Made by a program: the position numbers and the translations under genes. Of a DNA stretch of 64,000 nt, positions 13,314 to 24,000 are shown one piece after another. The DNA is from Trichosphaerium sp. ATCC 40318 (Eukaryota > Discosea > Flabellinia > Trichosidae), in NCBI GenBank assembly GCA_038496445.1, contig JALMLS010000403.1, forward strand, positions 18,816 to 82,815, read 5' to 3'. Below the pieces are notes generated by a model. The model was not told the DNA's origin. It saw only the letters and a list, made by a program, of their open reading frames with translations, and did no database searches. Every line of letters starts with the position of its first letter. Within the stretch, counting starts at the first letter, position 1.

Positions 13314-13498
13314 TACCAAAAAAAAAAAACAAAGAAAAAAAAAATTAGATTTGTACGACATTATGTAACTTGGGCGCATAATAATTTGAGTATTGTATTA
13401 AAGTAACGATTAAAATTAAGTCCTTTATTGAAATAAAAAGTGTTGATCCAAGGACACCGCACATGATAAAATTTTCTCCTTTGAAAAAACATTACAAT

Positions 13499-14288
13499 TT
13501 ACATCTTTGGAGGTTCTCCATTTTGCCAGTCTGTGACAGCTGTTATATCTTTATTTTTTACATTCTTGGCCCTAAGAATGTTTGTAAATATGTATTAGAT
13601 ATGATTGAACCATACCAACCCTTATCATATCCATGTACACGAAGCACTTGTTCATTTGTTTCTGGGCAAATTAATGTTCCTCCATTATTAGCCCAAGATA
13701 TCTTTACTTTCAATAAGAACAATCACACCTTTACTCGAAACAACGTACTATACCACCATGAAGATTAAGAGCATACTTTCTTATATTGGCAGGTAGACTT
13801 AAGTGTGGTTAAGGCCGATGAAGAAAGGGCTGTAAAACTTACGTTGAAATGGCTCGCGAGCTTCTGTAACCAACTATTATCGGTTAAAAAGTTTTCATTA
13901 GGCGCCGCGTACCTGCACAATACACAGCAATGAGCGGCACGTTCGTTGTGTTGTTCGCGTTTATTTTCTCATCTATAAACGCTGTGACGCTATCAACCGC
14001 CATTAAATCATCATTGGGACTAACACGAACTGCATCTGGAATTGTAGAAACGTTTTGCTCATCAGGCTTGTGAAAAGCTAAGATTTAACATGTACACGCG
14101 CGCGTACCTCTCTGACATCAATAAGAAGCACATCACAGTTAGGATCACCTATTCTTTTCTCAAGCTCTTTCGCTCGTATCTCCTTCGCACCAAAACGTAA
14201 CGCAAACGCTGTTTGTAGCATTATTAAGTAGTTTCAATCGACAAACCATAAAAGTACCTGCAACCATCATGTCATAGCCCCAGCTCAT
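13499..14288 (-). CDS. Rhodanese-domain protein
   Basis: Five or six exons on the minus strand give about 160 residues with a single rhodanese domain. The family marks are present in order: KELEKRIGDPNCDVLLIDVR, the strand that leads into the fold; PLIAVYCAVGYRSSRA, where Cys is the active-site residue in the C-x-x-G-x-R-S loop; and LNLHGGISWANNGG, the family-typical region after the loop. Rhodaneses carry sulfane sulfur or act as phosphatase-like or binding domains. The N-terminus MSWGYDMMVAGAFALRFGA has a short hydrophobic part that could be a membrane or targeting segment. The final intron is needed to reach the conserved end VTDWQNGEPPKM. The gene lies 116 bp downstream of the His-rich gene on the same strand. 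Confidence 0.8.
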
Positions 14289-14404
14289 TGTTGGCGTTAA
14301 TGAAGTGTTTTTGACAGAAGTTGACTTGCCTTTTTTTTTATTTGGCGTCAGAGCACGTGTTTTATTATCAAAAACAGTAGGTTTTTGTTGCAATGTTTTT
14401 TTAT

Positions 14405-15717
14405 TTAGGTCATGCAGCATCCTTTATCAGGCCACAGAAGTGGCATACATCTACAAGTTTTACCTCCGGTGTGATGATGGTGTTTGTGGTGGTGCTTATG
14501 GTGCTTATGGTGCTTATGATTGTGATGCTTGCGACCGTGGTGTTTGTGACCATGGCGTGTATGAGTTTCATTGTTCAAAGTCCGCTTTGTTGAATCTTGA
14601 AAGTAACAATTGGAAGGCACCTAGTGTTCATGTTAATTGATTTAGTGTCATAAACAAGGTTTTACAAACCTCAAATTGATCTAGGGCAGGTGGTACAGTA
14701 CTCCATGTTTCTACATTTAGCACCATGGATGATTTAACGCCATTCATCCATGTGTTTTGAACCTTTAACAAAAATTGGAATAAAAACCTTTTTGTCTCTA
14801 CAACTTACAAGGAGGGTGATTGTATCTGTTCCTTGTACTATTGTTTCTTTGGAAACTTCATCTCCATTGTAATACGCTATTAATGTATCAATAACCAACA
14901 ACTTTAAAATGGTTAAACAATTCTCAACATTTTTCTATCTTTTAGTCAAAGGGGTAAGTCTACCTTTACAGCTCTGAGTCCAGTTTCCTTCGCTCTTTAA
15001 GTATGAAGTAAGCTTTGATTGCATACATATTTATGAGTCGCTTGAGGGCAGGGTAAACTACCACACCCAGAATAACAAAACTTTTAAACCTTTCAAAAAA
15101 TTACAACGTACTTCAAGCCACTCCGCACATAGTACACAATTATGTGACTCTAGATCGCAAGAAGTTGTAGTATAACCATAACATTGCTGTATAAGTATGT
15201 AAGACTATCACCAGCGAAAAATATAAAACCACACGCGGTTTGGTAAATTGTTAAACTTTTCAACTTTTTTCAACGGAGAATTCTCAACTAACAACACGAA
15301 TATGTATGTCACGTACAGATCCTGTATCAGTCCACATATCACAGCTATTCTAAAATCGAAATTAAAACTAATTTAAAAACCATAGTTGAGCACTAGAGAC
15401 AACAACAGAAAAAAAGAAAAAAAAAATAATAAAAAAGGTACCCCATCTGGGTCCTCAAAATACCAATTTTGATAACCGCCACAGTCCTGGTCGATATATA
15501 CAGCTGTATTCTTTTTTCCTGAAGATAATTGTTCAAAACCCACGTGACCAGAAATATCTTCAAAACCGTCACAAGCAGTATAAAGCGTTCCAGTGAAAGT
15601 AAAATTCGTGAAACTAAAGCTTGGTGGTATGAGTTCTGGAACCAATCCAGATACCGCTTTAGTTTGGAAAAGTAGAATCACATAAACCAAAATAAGCCGT
15701 TGGTGCAAAATCGCCAT
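14405..15717 (-). CDS. Secreted Cys-containing protein with His-rich tail
   Basis: I do not recognise the family. The N-terminus is a clear signal peptide (MAILHQRLILVYVILLF, cleavage likely near KAVSG), which fixes the start. The mature part has potential N-glycosylation sites and several cysteines, including CDMWTDTGS, QCYGYTTTSCDLE and HNCVLCAEWLE, which suggest a disulfide-bonded extracellular domain. The last exon (14405-14610) encodes a tail where His alternates with Lys and Arg (about 25 His in 35 residues), followed by a Cys-rich end, CRCMPLLWPDKGCCMT. His-rich tails bind zinc, copper or nickel in known proteins, so metal binding at the surface is a reasonable inference. About eight exons are needed and all joins keep frame; the internal joins carry the uncertainty. 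Confidence 0.6.
14470..14560 (-). repeat. CAC/AAG-rich microsatellite coding poly-His
   Basis: A short tandem pattern (tggtgcttatggtgcttatgg on the plus strand) lies inside the last exon of the secreted protein. On the minus strand it codes His-His-Lys units. The opposite strand also gives a hydrophobic reading (Val, Leu, Met), which I reject because the His reading joins in frame to a signal-peptide protein. Confidence 0.65.
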
Positions 15718-16228
15718 TAAATTCTAGACTGTTATTACAGGTTGGAAAGTATTTTGAACTATTCTTGATTTGACTTAAAACAGTGGATATATCTAACTTA
15801 ACACTCACCGTTTGGTGTTTGTACCAACCCCTCTGCAAGAAGGATGAGGCGAATGCCAGCTTCAAGAAAACAAGAAACGAACACGTGTCGCCAAACGTAA
15901 GCGATATCAACGACTAAACTGTTACATAACCTTAAAAGCTAGGCACGCATAGTGCTTACAGAACGAGCTGACTTCTTAGTACAACTACGACATACTTGAG
16001 ATTAAGTAAATTTTTGTGTTGCACAACTGGTAGCTAACACAAGGGCCCTGACCACTGGTTCATGAACCAACACACTCTAATAGTTAGAACGTCAGAGTCA
16101 ATATTAGCGTACATGTTTATTGAAGGTCGTAGAAATCCTCATGACGCACAGCGTTTACACTAACTCACACGGTGAAACGCTTTAGTATACAAACGGCCAA
16201 TGCCCAATCGCTACATGGATTGATTGCT
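15718..16228. other. Intergenic, no gene seen
   Basis: Upstream region of the His-rich secreted gene. A minus-strand ORF runs through 15659-15910 but has no ATG at its start and overlaps the signal-peptide exon in another frame. A short inverted repeat (ggttcatgaacc near 16058) is visible. I see no other gene. Confidence 0.5.
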
Positions 16229-16633
16229 TTACACTTGCTTCCAAAATGCATAGTGAAATTCGCAATCTGAACTGTCATCTCGTATATTGTGAAGCGCTTT
16301 TGGACAGATTACAATGCTATCGTTCTCTGTCAGAGTGTATGTTGCGTCTTGCATGAGACTTAATTGAGGAGCTTTCCAAACGACTATTGCAGACATACGT
16401 TAAAACCGGAATAGTGATGACTGAACGTCAGTTTTTTGCGTACCTACACGAAGCTGACCTTTTGTAACATGTAAAACGCCCCATACGTGACCTGCAGTGT
16501 GGTTCATTGTTCTCAAGCTGCTTGGTATTGTTTGTTTGGTGTATTTAGCTGTTTTATTAGAATACGCTATTGTTTTCGCTGACACTAGGGCTGTAAAGTC
16601 AGTAACCCATTTTGCAGGCCCGTGTTGCGTCAT
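16229..16633 (-). CDS. Small DUF1971 (TehB N-terminal-like) cupin protein
   Basis: Two exons give about 112 residues. The pattern follows the DUF1971 family, small cupin-like proteins fused to or found beside bacterial tellurite methyltransferase TehB: IPSSLRTMNHTAGHVWGVLH, then VTKGQLRV, a variable loop, TENDSIVICPKALHNIRD and CEFHYAFWK. In the family the His residues of the first block and the later 'P..LH' His line a small pocket thought to bind metal or a small molecule. The usual 'TK.G.WG' motif reads TAGHVWG here. The intron (near 16390-16450) is needed to join the two conserved halves. This family is mainly bacterial, so old transfer is possible; the intron shows it has been resident long enough to gain or keep one. 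Confidence 0.55.
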
Positions 16634-17157
16634 CTGTACTGTAAATAGTAACTGACGATCATACCACCAACTGACGGTCAACGTGAATCAAGCCATCCAT
16701 GCTACGATATAGGTGGTATGACAGCAACAATATCTGATTAAGCAGTTTGCAAATTGAACCAATAAACCTAAAGAGGCCCAAATACCATCAACTTTTTTAT
16801 TTGTCTTGAACATCCAATTCATAAAGAACGCTGTGAGAGTATCAATTTTGTAGTAAGAATAAGAAACAGTTTACGAGCTTAGTGCGTAATGCAACAGGAC
16901 CAGTGAGTGACTAGAAGTGTGTCAAGTGTACTTTTATGATAAAATCGCTGGTAAGGCAAGGAAGTGCACTGTGTGGGGTTTTTCATTAGAAGCCATGTGT
17001 CGCTGGACCTCCGAGATTCAAGCAATTTAAGTTAATGACTGTAACAAAAATTGCACACAGTTCGTTGTCACCAAACTAAACTCAAGTTCATACTACTTAC
17101 TAGGTACACAAAAAGGTGCAACAACCTCTTTGTTGTTGCAAAGGATATTCTAGCAAA
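16634..17157. other. Intergenic, no gene seen
   Basis: No ORF with coding character on either strand. The stretch lies between the DUF1971 gene and the long T tract. Its function is unknown. Confidence 0.45.
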
Positions 17158-17158
17158 A

Positions 17159-17191
17159 TTTTTTTTTTTTTTTTTGTTTTTTTTTTTTTTT

Positions 17192-17222
<31 letters not shown>

Positions 17223-17229
17223 TTTTTTT
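17159..17229. repeat. Long T tract with regularly spaced G interruptions
   Basis: About 70 bases that are all T on the plus strand apart from three single G residues spaced about 17-20 bases apart. Read on the minus strand it is a poly(A)-like tract that begins immediately after the ORF at 17228-17497, and its first two A residues complete that ORF's TAA stop. Confidence 0.9.
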
Positions 17230-17497
17230 ACATTCTCGGGCTTCCGCCTTCGAATGCCATTTTTGCTAGATCTGTGTCATAGCTGGATATCATTATGATA
17301 TTTGATACGCCTGTAGGTGGGTAGTAGAGGTCTTCTACCTGTGGGTCCCAAGTCAGAGCGTATGTGTAGTTTGGTCTGGTAGAAACCAGGATGCTTTTAG
17401 GGACTGTGACCGTGACTTTAATCACTAATGGTCTGCCCAGGAGAGAATCGTATTTTTTACGAGCGTACTTTCGCACTGCTCGGAGTAGTCTTGACAT
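17228..17497 (-). CDS. Hypothetical 89-residue ORF ending in poly(A)-like tract
   Basis: An intronless ORF of 89 codons starting MSRLLRAVRKYARKKYDSLL, with a basic amphipathic start and a mixed beta-rich remainder (PKSILVSTRPNYTYALTW, EDLYYPPTGVSNIIM). I do not recognise it. It is visibly richer in G and C than its flanks, unlike the neighbouring genes. The stop TAA is formed at the border with a 70-base A tract on the coding strand. It could be a retrocopy of a polyadenylated mRNA fragment, the last exon of a larger gene whose upstream exons I cannot find, or a chance ORF. Confidence 0.35.
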   Translation of the reverse strand: MSRLLRAVRKYARKKYDSLLGRPLVIKVTVTVPKSILVSTRPNYTYALTWDPQVEDLYYPPTGVSNIIMISSYDTDLAKMAFEGGSPRM

Positions 17498-18767
17498 GTC
17501 AAGCAGAAGTATAGATATTATAGTTGTAGTATTCGTATGCTTCCACTAGATAAAAAATCGATTTTCCTTTTAACCAAGTAATTTCTTATTGCAAAAAAAT
17601 TGTGGTTTGCTACGGTTTTTGAGAAAACCGAGCTAATACGTTGTACACGGTAATTGAAGCATATCAAGTCCAATCGTTAGTAAAAATACGGATTTCGATG
17701 TTGGGTTTTAAGATGTGGAGTTATGAAGTAAATCGAGAGTGGCTTGTTGAGAAACAAATGTGAAAAAAGTGAAATTCGAAAAAACACTTAAATGCAACTT
17801 ACAGTGGTTTCTGCGTTCCCGTGTGGTGTATCCTACGCGTATTTTGACACTATTCTATATTTACAATGGATAGAAAGTCAACGAAAAAAAATAAGAACCG
17901 AGAATTTGCGTAATCAACCTTTATTTACTAGTGGTATGTTATTAACGTAAAGCAAGGTGTTTTTGTGTTGTTTTGATCTCAAAAAAGGTGATCTTTCTGT
18001 TGTAGCTTCTCTCAAATGCTTGTCGCTCAAAACATGGCCCAATTTTATAACGTAAATGAATCATAGCGTTGGTGACGGTTTGAACCAGGTACCTGCCTTT
18101 TCGGTTCAAAAAAAACGTGATCGTAACGTTACCGATTTTCTGTTTACTTTTGCTCTAAAACCAGCTTGTTTCTAATATAAGAGATATTCGTACTACTGTG
18201 ATGCCACTGTAACCTTTTTGGCGCTCGTTCAATTCAAAATAGCGTATGCCTTTCTTTTGTAGACTCTAATGCGTTAGCGTGAGCCATTACGTGTACCTCT
18301 TAGGTTCACGGTCCTTTAAAGCTCTTTTTAGCAGGTTCTACGTGAACCAAAGTGATCACAGTTAAAAAGCGGTTCATCAGCTTGTCGTGACAACTCATAG
18401 AATATTCGCGCTTCCGTGATCCGCATTATGCTGATTGGTTACAATTTGGTATTTCGCACATGCTAAATACTGCCTAGGATCTCGATAGACTTAGTTCGCT
18501 CACAACAGATACAATGCATGAATGTTCAAAGGCCTTAAGCCTCATTTCAGATAAGGCGGCACCTTGCATCGAATTTCAGCCTTACATATCCGTGTCTTCA
18601 GTTGTTTCCAGCTTAAAAAGAAACACGCGATTGTATTAAAGCGAAGAAAGCGAAGAAAAATACTAGCAACAGTTGTAAAATCTACAAATCAATTTTATTC
18701 ATGATAAGAAAAGAATTTGTCACCTTTCTCAAATTCTCTCTAAATTTTTTTTTTTACACGCCACCAT
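17498..18767. other. About 1.2 kb without a recognisable gene
   Basis: No open frame with coding character or credible exon chain on either strand. No tRNA-like cloverleaf or rRNA similarity was noticed. It holds short T/A runs and several diverged short direct words such as aggttcacg and ggttcatc. It could hold a non-coding RNA that sequence reading alone cannot show. Confidence 0.45.
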
Positions 18768-20485
18768 TTAGAGAAATACAGCAACGGTTCCAAGAGCAAC
18801 AACCATTGGTAACAAGAATATCTTAGTTAGGAAGAAAAATAAGATACCAAGAGCAATAGAAATTGGTAAAGCTGGTAAAGCTTTCTTTGCGAATGCAAGA
18901 AGAAGAATAGTCATAAACAAGCCCTAAAGCACTCATTAAGCCAAGCTGAACAAAAACACGTTTTCCATGTTTTACGCACCGTTATAACAGCAATAAAGCA
19001 TGTAAATACAGTCAACATATCGAATAGAGCAGCTCTACCAACGAGTACACTGTAAAATACAAAATCGCCAAGACCAAGCTTTACACCTCTCTTCCTCTCA
19101 GGTTGGTCATTCTCATCTTCATCACCTTGTGCCATAAACATCCATGCAGATGCTAGAGACAAGACGTCAGTACTTTCTTTCATTAAAAATAGGTCTATGA
19201 CACTTACCACTGTAGATAAGCGCAGGTATAGGTTCATCACGCTCTTGTGCGGTCTCCACCAATATTTTTAGAGGCCCTTGAGGACATAAAACGGCGAATA
19301 AATCATAAATCTAAACGGTGTTACTAAAAATTGAGGAACGCTTTACAATACCGCAATAGCACCCAGTAAACACCAAGTAGTCCATTCTGGAAGCTGTGTG
19401 AATACAGTTGCCTTTAAAGAAAAAAATCAATACAAACGCACTAATGAAGCTCAAACAGCGTCGTAACGTACCAAAATAACAGAAACAGCAATAAGATATG
19501 CTTGATTAACGCGAAGGCTTGCGTGCCAGAACACTGACACTAAACCTACTGCAGCAAAGTTCCATGCAAGTATAGCTGTCGTTATCCAATCCAAAGGGAT
19601 GTTCAGTGATTGCATTGTTACGCTCATTGAGTTAAGAACCATTTTAAAACATTTAGAACGCCTTGAAGTTGGAATAGAAATAAAAAAAAAAGCAAATCAT
19701 CACAACCCCAAAAAAGGAGCTCGTGATCTCTTTCCAAGCGTCATAGGATACTAGAATAATCCGCCGCCAAATAAGCCAAGCATCATACCTGTCGATAGCA
19801 ATAGCCATCCGTAGATAATCTATAGTTTGGGGTGTTAAAGAAAATTCCAATCTTGTATTTAAAATAAATACCTTTAAACATCGATAATAATATAACGCAA
19901 CGAATACAACCGTAACCAGAATGATAATAACAACAAAAGCTATCGCGTTTACGATTGCTTTACCTAACTTTGCCCAAGTGCTATCTCCAGCTTGTTCTGC
20001 ATAAGGTAGTGCAGATCTAGACGTATTAGAAATGCCAATAAACGCGCCAAGTACCCAACAGAGTCACCACCAGGAATATGTGCTGTGCGCACTATAAGTA
20101 TCACAATAACCATTGTAATGGCGACAGGCACGAGAATTTGCATAACGGTTTGGGCTTGGTCTTCAATTACTTCGCCGTCCTCAAAAACTTGCCTGTTCGA
20201 TATTAATAGTTACCGCTTTATCAAAATTTTACCTTCTTATGCTGTTTGGAGCTACATCATCATTTTCGTCAGCTTCTGTTGTTGGTTCGACAAGTGGTGA
20301 TGCGTCAATTGTTTCCTTATATTATTAGACGCTAAACAAAAACGTTTGGGGAGAAACCATCGCACTTCAAGTTCAATTTGCTCAACCTCGTCGTCATCCT
20401 TCTTTTTATCATCAATAGGGCCAAGAAGAATATCACTCTTGTCTGGATTGTCCAGAAGGCTAACGTTTTCCTCTGGATCGGCCAT
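18768..20485 (-). CDS. Presenilin (gamma-secretase catalytic subunit)
   Basis: Presenilin is the aspartyl protease of gamma-secretase and cuts membrane proteins inside the bilayer. The diagnostic motifs are all here: the first catalytic Asp in [19 protein letters not shown], the second in the GxGD motif [16 protein letters not shown], and the C-terminal PALP motif in [16 protein letters not shown]. The N-terminus ([20 protein letters not shown]) is acidic and cytosolic; eight to nine hydrophobic segments follow. The loop between the two Asp motifs is short and holds [15 protein letters not shown], the conserved stretch, plus an acidic part. About nine introns are present. It diverges from MLH1, whose start codon lies 88 bp away, so both promoters must fit in that gap. 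The presence of presenilin argues against an ordinary yeast. Confidence 0.93.
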
Positions 20486-20573
20486 TTTGTCGACTGTCAA
20501 ATATTCTGACCCAGACGAAGGTTGACTTGCCCACAACTGTTTTTTTGCTTAGACACTTTACAATGACACTACA

Positions 20574-23500
20574 ATGAAACCAAAGGGGCAAAGGAAGATA
20601 CTCAAACTTGATCAGACTGTTGTTAACAGAATAGCCGCTGGTGAAGTGTTACAACGACCAGCAAATGCCATCAAAGAGTTAATGGAGAACTCTCTAGACG
20701 CTGGAGCCACCAATATTTCAATTCTAATAAAAAGTGGTGGTTTAAAGCTAATTCAAATAAAAGACAACGGACACGGCGTTTCTGTGCGTTTATGAGCGTA
20801 TAAGACTACTTTTAACAAAACTTCAGAAAGAGGACTTACCTTTGTTATGTGAGCGCTTCGCAACATCAAAACTGCGCAATTTTAACGACTTAAAAACAAT
20901 AGACACATACGGATTTCGAGGTAATTTGTTTACTTCCTCATCACTTAATTGACTTGTAAATGCGTACAGGAGAAGCTCTTGCCAGTATATCTCATGTGGC
21001 TCATATAACAATAACGTCTATGCCTCCAGGACAGAAATGTGCATACAAGTACTCAAATTTTTTATTCTCAAAATTCTTCAGTTGAATTAACTGTTTACTC
21101 TTTCAGAGCAAAATACAGAGATGGTAAGTTGATTCCACAACAAGGTAGGAAGACATCAGATCCTGTACCTTGTGCTGGCGTTAAGGGCACTCAAATTTCG
21201 GTTCGTTAGCCACGTGGTGTTTGTCTTTTATTTTTCTTGGTATGTTTCTCATTAGTGGATCTTTAGATTGAGGATTTGTTTTATAATTCGTCTGCAAGGC
21301 GTAAAGGCATGAGGGATGAGAACGCTGAGTATAGGCATATCGTTGATGTCGTTACAAAATATGCTCTACATAATACAGGCGTAGCATTCAACCTTAAAAA
21401 GGTAGCAACACTCTCGCTTTTTTTTGTTCACGCCAGACATTTCTCATTTTTTTCTTGCTTAGAAAGGCCAATCTAAACCAGACGTCCATACGTATGACTT
21501 GACTGTGTTACACTTTATACTAATGTTTTTGAATACGTAGAATGAGACACAACACATTAGTTACTAATACAAAAATACTATTCGGACAAGATGTAGCAAA
21601 ACAAATGACAAAAATTGAATACAAAGAAGCAAGTCATATTAACTTTGAGTTCGAAGCATGGGTATCAAAACCTGGATATAATGCTAAAAAGAATGTCTTT
21701 GTTCTATTTATTAACCGTACGAGTTTTTAATGAACAAATATCACGTGACATTTTATATTAATGCAAATGTTAGAAAGACTTGTAAATTCTCCTGCTGTAA
21801 AAAGGGCAATTGATTCAGTGTATTCGTCCTACATGGGAAAAGGTTCTATTATACTCTATGTTGTTATATTTATTGTATTTTTAGGTAAACATCCTTTTGT
21901 TTATATGTCATTAAAGATGCCTGCGAATCACGTGGATGTAAATGTGCATCCAACAAAAAGTCAAGTTGGGTTTTTGAACGAAGCAGAAATAATTAGTAAA
22001 ATTCAAGAAGTGTTTGAAGAGCGGTTAGATGCTGCAAATGTACAACGAACTCTCTATACGCAGGTATCTCATATATCTTGTTAAACCACCAAACAACTCA
22101 TTAACAACGTAGACATCCCTCAGCGATACAACTAAGGCAGTAAAAAAACCTAAACTAACAACAAATGATAGTCAACCAAAGCCAATAGCACAACACAAGG
22201 TATGCAACTCATAATTCTAATTTCTTCACAATGCCTTTAATGACTTTTGTTTTTTGTCTACAGATGGTTCGTACTGATTCAAGATCACAAACAATGATGT
22301 CATTCTATGATAAAAAAAGTACATCACTAAAACGTAAAAATTCTGGATCAACACTAGTCAGGTAAAACCATCCCACTACAGTACTATCTTTGTTTTTTCT
22401 TCATCATTCTATTCAAAATTTTCTACACTATCATATGTAGTATCCATCATCGATGATCAGAAATACTTCTTCAAGAGGAGATACAATTTATTTTTGTGTT
22501 GACGATTTGCTAACAATTTTCTTGCAAGATCTACTTCAGATTTGAAGAAAAGAAAATTAGACGTGGATAGCAGTATGAGTATGAGTATGAGTGTTGATGC
22601 TTCACTTGATGAAGCACTAGCAGGTGTGAACGATTTAGATGATGATGAGCCAGGGATCTCGATAAAACCTCAAATAAAATTAAAAAATAGGACAAAAGTT
22701 CAGTTTACGAGTATCCTCAACCTTTTACAAGTACGAGTTCCAAATACACTATACCAATGCCCACTAGTTACTAACGGTTGTTTTTATTGTGTTAGGCATG
22801 TCAAGAGAAGAGTCATGATGGTTTAAAGACAGTTTTTGGAGATTATTCTTATGTCGGTTTTATAAAGCCAAATCTTGTTGCTTTACAGCACTCAACTAAA
22901 CTTTACCTTTGTGATATTACATCAATAAGCAAGAAGCTTATATATCAAGAGTTTTTGCATAATTTTGGAGAATTTGGGGTACGCAGTATTACTTTAGAAA
23001 CAATAACTTAAATGCTTCTTGAAAACAAAACAAAAAAAGAGTTTGAACTATCATGATATTTTTGAGACTTACAAGGCTTATAGACGATATCCTTATCGAG
23101 CGGTGCACCCTTGAAAGTTCTAATTCTATTGGCTCTCGAAGATCCTGAAACAGGATGGGATCAAGCTGATGGCTCAAAAGAAGAAATAGCTGCTGTATGA
23201 AAACACCTTCTTTTTATTTAAACAACTAACATTTTGTGGCACAAAATAGAGTATTGTAGCAACATTGATGCAACGAAAAGATATGCTCCATGAATACTTT
23301 GCAGTTGAAATAGACGATGACGGTGTACGTAATACTTTATTCTAGTATCTCGCAAACAACTCAAAAAAAGCTCAAAATTCCCTTTCAATGAACTTTGCAC
23401 TAACCTCGTCAAAGGTACTCCACAGTCTCCCTCAAATCTTACCGCATTATGTACCTGATATGCTAGGATTAGCAATGTTTATTTTTCGCCTTGGTATGGA

Positions 23501-23741
23501 AGTAGAATGGGGAGAAGAACGAGAATGCTTTCATAGTGCAGCAAAAGAATTTTCTAGATTTTATTGCTTACACCCAGTCGAATCAGAAAATCAATACGAA
23601 TCACGTTGCGAACTTGTAGAGCACGTGTTTTTACCTATTATGAGACAAAGATTTTTCCCACCAAAGTCATTAGCGAATAAGGGTAAAGTTGTTCATGTTT
23701 GTAGTCTTTCAAAGCTGTATAAAGTATTCGAGAGATGTTGA
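20574..23741 (+). CDS. MLH1: DNA mismatch repair protein MLH1
   Basis: MLH1 is the MutL-type ATPase that couples mismatch recognition to excision. The N-terminal GHKL ATPase motifs are intact: [20 protein letters not shown] with the catalytic Glu, DNGHGV, and [12 protein letters not shown]. The loop [14 protein letters not shown] and the late N-domain motifs [20 protein letters not shown] follow. The C-terminal domain ends in [11 protein letters not shown], the MLH1-specific end that binds partners and completes the PMS1/PMS2 endonuclease site; this ending separates it from PMS1, PMS2 and MLH3. The middle linker is Ser/Lys-rich, with a short repeat of Met-Ser (near 22570). About fourteen introns are present, many starting GTAC or GTA. 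The end at 23741 is read straight through without the intron that a chance GTAAAG (23683) might suggest. Confidence 0.95.
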
Positions 23742-24000
23742 TAGAGAAATGCTGAATAAAGAAGGAAAAAATGTATTATTTGTACAAGTGTTTTTGTTTA
23801 CTTACAAAAAAAGTTTGAAAATCATCAACACGTGGTTGTGTATGTACAGGCGCAATAGCTGTGTTTTGAGTTTTTGTGGTTATGATCTTGATTGTTCTGT
23901 TTACATATAGTGGTCTCCTTTCGTTTTTTTGAGAAAGGCGTCCAGAAAGTGGTCAGAACTGTTCGGGTTTTTTTTTGTCTACTTTTCATTGGTTTTTTTT

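Noticed and set aside
14305-14640. Plus-strand ORF with Val/Leu/Met-rich hydrophobic repeat
   Set aside because: It is the complement of the His-rich exon; the minus strand gives a signal-peptide protein with in-frame splicing.
17159-17229. T tract as a transcription terminator
   Set aside because: It is far longer than a Pol III terminator, sits in AT-rich DNA, and has no upstream RNA gene.
17498-18767. Possible tRNA or rRNA gene in the long gap
   Set aside because: No cloverleaf with a T-loop motif or rRNA-like block could be found by eye.
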